Shown: positions 30,087 to 30,947 of the stretch, piece by piece
Numbering within the stretch: position 1 is the stretch's first letter
Layout of the letters: every line of letters starts with the position of its first letter
Source of the DNA: CAZKTS01 sp964555735
Lineage (GTDB): Bacteria > Actinomycetota > Acidimicrobiia > IMCC26256 > PALSA-555
DNA length: 30,947 bases
Direction: 5' to 3'
Assembly (NCBI GenBank): GCA_964555735.1
Contig: CAZKTS010000310.1
Location: 1 to 30,947 of the forward strand
Notes under the pieces: generated by a model
Told to the model about the DNA's origin: nothing
What the model saw: the letters and a program-made list of their open reading frames with translations, nothing else
Database searches by the model: none
Program-made: the position numbers and the translations under genes

Positions 30087-30778
30087 TCGTCGCCCCCGCC
30101 GTGGCCGCTGTTCCCACCACCGCCGGACGAGCCTGACCCGGAGCTGTCGTCGTCACCGCCGCCGGGGCCGCGGTTGCCGCCGTGGTCGTCGCCGGGGCCG
30201 TCGTCGAACCCACCCCCGGGACCGCGGTTGCCGCCGTGGTCGTCGAGCGACGTCGGCGTCGTGGGTGCCGTCGGGATGGGGATCGTCGCCGAGGTCGCGC
30301 CGCGGGTGCGGACCCGCACGCGCACCGCGCCGTCCTCGAGCTCGGCGTCGAACTTCACGCGGACGCCGTTGCTGACGAAGGTCACCTCGACCTCACGGCC
30401 GCTGTCCTGACGCTCGCTCACGACGAACCCCGCGGCGGGGTCGGCCGACACGATCGAGAGGGTGCCGCCGGCGCGGCTCACCGTGACCGAGCCCGCGGCG
30501 CCGGCACCGAAGGTCTGCGACGTGCCGTCGCCGAGGTCGACGAACGCCACGGCCTGGGTCTCACCGCCACCGCCGCCGCCGCCGCTCGGCGCGGTGCCGG
30601 GGGCAGAGTCGGGCGTCGATGGCGCGGTGACGCCGGTGGCCTCGGTCGCGTCCCGAGCGGAGTCGCCGCCGCTCAGTGCACCGAGACCGATCGCACCGCC
30701 GGCGACCGCGCCGGCACCGAGGACCAGTCCACCGACCAGTCCGCCGACGGCGAGCTTGTGCTTCAGGGATGGCTGCAT
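30083..30778 (-). CDS. Secreted or membrane-anchored Gly/Asp-rich protein
   Basis: Not assigned to a family; 231 aa. A Gly/Ala/Val hydrophobic segment (about 9-36) serves as signal or anchor. A Ser/Thr/Pro/Gly linker follows, then a compact predicted all-beta region (about 73-165; TQAVAFVDLGDG, GSVTVSRAGGTLSIVSADP, VEVTFVSNGVRVKF, AVRVRVRTRG). A tail follows with two copies of DDHGGNRGPGGG (179-190 and 197-208) and a poly-Gly/Ser/Asp end. The acidic repeats might bind Ca, but they do not fit a known Ca motif. The ATG at 30778 has AGGAAGGA 7 nt upstream; the open frame runs further but only into repeats. Its stop overlaps that of the MDMPI gene in CTAG. Confidence 0.75.
   Translation of the reverse strand: MQPSLKHKLAVGGLVGGLVLGAGAVAGGAIGLGALSGGDSARDATEATGVTAPSTPDSAPGTAPSGGGGGGGETQAVAFVDLGDGTSQTFGAGAAGSVTVSRAGGTLSIVSADPAAGFVVSERQDSGREVEVTFVSNGVRVKFDAELEDGAVRVRVRTRGATSATIPIPTAPTTPTSLDDHGGNRGPGGGFDDGPGDDHGGNRGPGGGDDDSSGSGSSGGGGNSGHGGGDD
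30168..30245. repeat. Two 24-bp direct repeats in the Gly/Asp-rich gene
   Basis: Identical 24-bp copies at 30168-30191 and 30222-30245, period 54 bp (18 codons), encoding part of the doubled DDHGGNRGPGGG. A whole-codon period points to in-frame expansion. Confidence 0.85.
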
Positions 30779-30828
30779 CACCTGTCCTTCCTCGTGGGCT
30801 TCGAGGAGGACACGCCCCAACCCGTCGT

Positions 30829-30870
30829 CCGGTTTGGCCGTCGTCCGGATTAGCCGCCGTTCCGGTTTGG
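30829..30870. promoter_or_regulatory. Three tandem CCGGTTTGG-like sites upstream of the Gly/Asp-rich gene
   Basis: CCGGTTTGG at 30829-30837, the variant CCGGATTAG at 30845-30853 and CCGGTTTGG at 30862-30870, at 16- and 17-bp steps, 50-92 nt before the ATG at 30778. Each is preceded by a CGTCGT- or CGCCGT-like stretch. It looks like an operator array for a repressor or activator. Confidence 0.55.
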
Positions 30871-30899
30871 CCGAGGTCAAGATCAAGGGCCAGAGCCCG

Positions 30900-30946
30900 T
30901 TCTTGGCACGTTGCGTCAGATATGGACTGACGGAACGTGCCAAGAA
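30900..30946. repeat. 20-bp inverted repeat at the right window edge
   Basis: Arms 30900-30919 and 30927-30946 pair over 20 bp with a single G-G mismatch around the 7-nt loop ATATGGA; the outer half reads TTCTTGGCACGTT. It is too close to the edge to see what follows. It could be a bidirectional terminator, an operator or a mobile-element end. Confidence 0.6.
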
Positions 30947-30947
30947 G

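Overview
This is a GC-rich (roughly 70%) actinobacterial chromosome segment. The run eno - ftsB/divIC-like - DUF501 - ppx is a typical actinobacterial order. Mycothiol-dependent-enzyme families (MDMPI, TIGR03086), an Orn-type oligoribonuclease, a DrrA/DrrB-type exporter and many GTG starts agree. The flavour suggests the Acidimicrobiia, but that placement is inference; no rRNA or other marker is present to settle it. About 30 intact protein genes, one tRNA gene and one pseudogene can be supported, mostly in short tightly packed operons with 4-nt stop/start overlaps.

Left part (1-6.05 kb): a cytochrome P450 cut by the window edge, divergent from eno. Then come the FtsB/DivIC-like septation protein, DUF501, a Ppx/GppA phosphatase and a small helical protein. 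Facing them is an ECF sigma factor translationally coupled to a membrane protein that looks like its anti-sigma partner and carries a Gly/Asn-repeat tail.

Surface region (6.05-10.56 kb): a roughly 500-nt non-coding stretch with several inverted repeats, including two mutually exclusive pairings, precedes a large LPXTG-anchored DUF5979 surface protein. A strong hairpin terminator separates it from a TadE/TadG-type minor pilin pair.

Middle (10.56-18.3 kb): orn, an ABC-2 exporter pair, a RimJ-type acetyltransferase, then a leftward group (MATE exporter, lysophospholipid acyltransferase, NAD-dependent epimerase/dehydratase, crotonase) and a small hypothetical protein.

Accessory islet (18.27-19.69 kb): an XRE regulator plus AbiEii/DUF6036-type nucleotidyltransferase pair (toxin-antitoxin-like) behind a perfect 20-bp palindromic operator. 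It abuts the truncated, frameshifted remains of a SigE-type sigma factor gene, and a tRNA-Leu(UAA) follows.

Right part (19.7-30.9 kb): a methyltransferase; a TIGR03086 protein divergent from a WYL regulator around a 29-bp palindrome; a leftward operon HAD - histidine phosphatase - crotonase - CBS/citrate-synthase fusion - lipoprotein - GNAT; and, divergent from it, phoD - SnoaL-like - short CoaA-like kinase - MDMPI-family protein. The window closes with a secreted Gly/Asp-rich protein gene preceded by repeats and a long inverted repeat.

Two regulatory themes recur. First, many genes show a TANNNT-like hexamer 6-8 nt before the start codon, as expected for leaderless transcripts. Second, the 9-mer CCGGTTTGG recurs in three separate promoter regions. 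The most unusual single protein is the citrate synthase with an N-terminal CBS pair.
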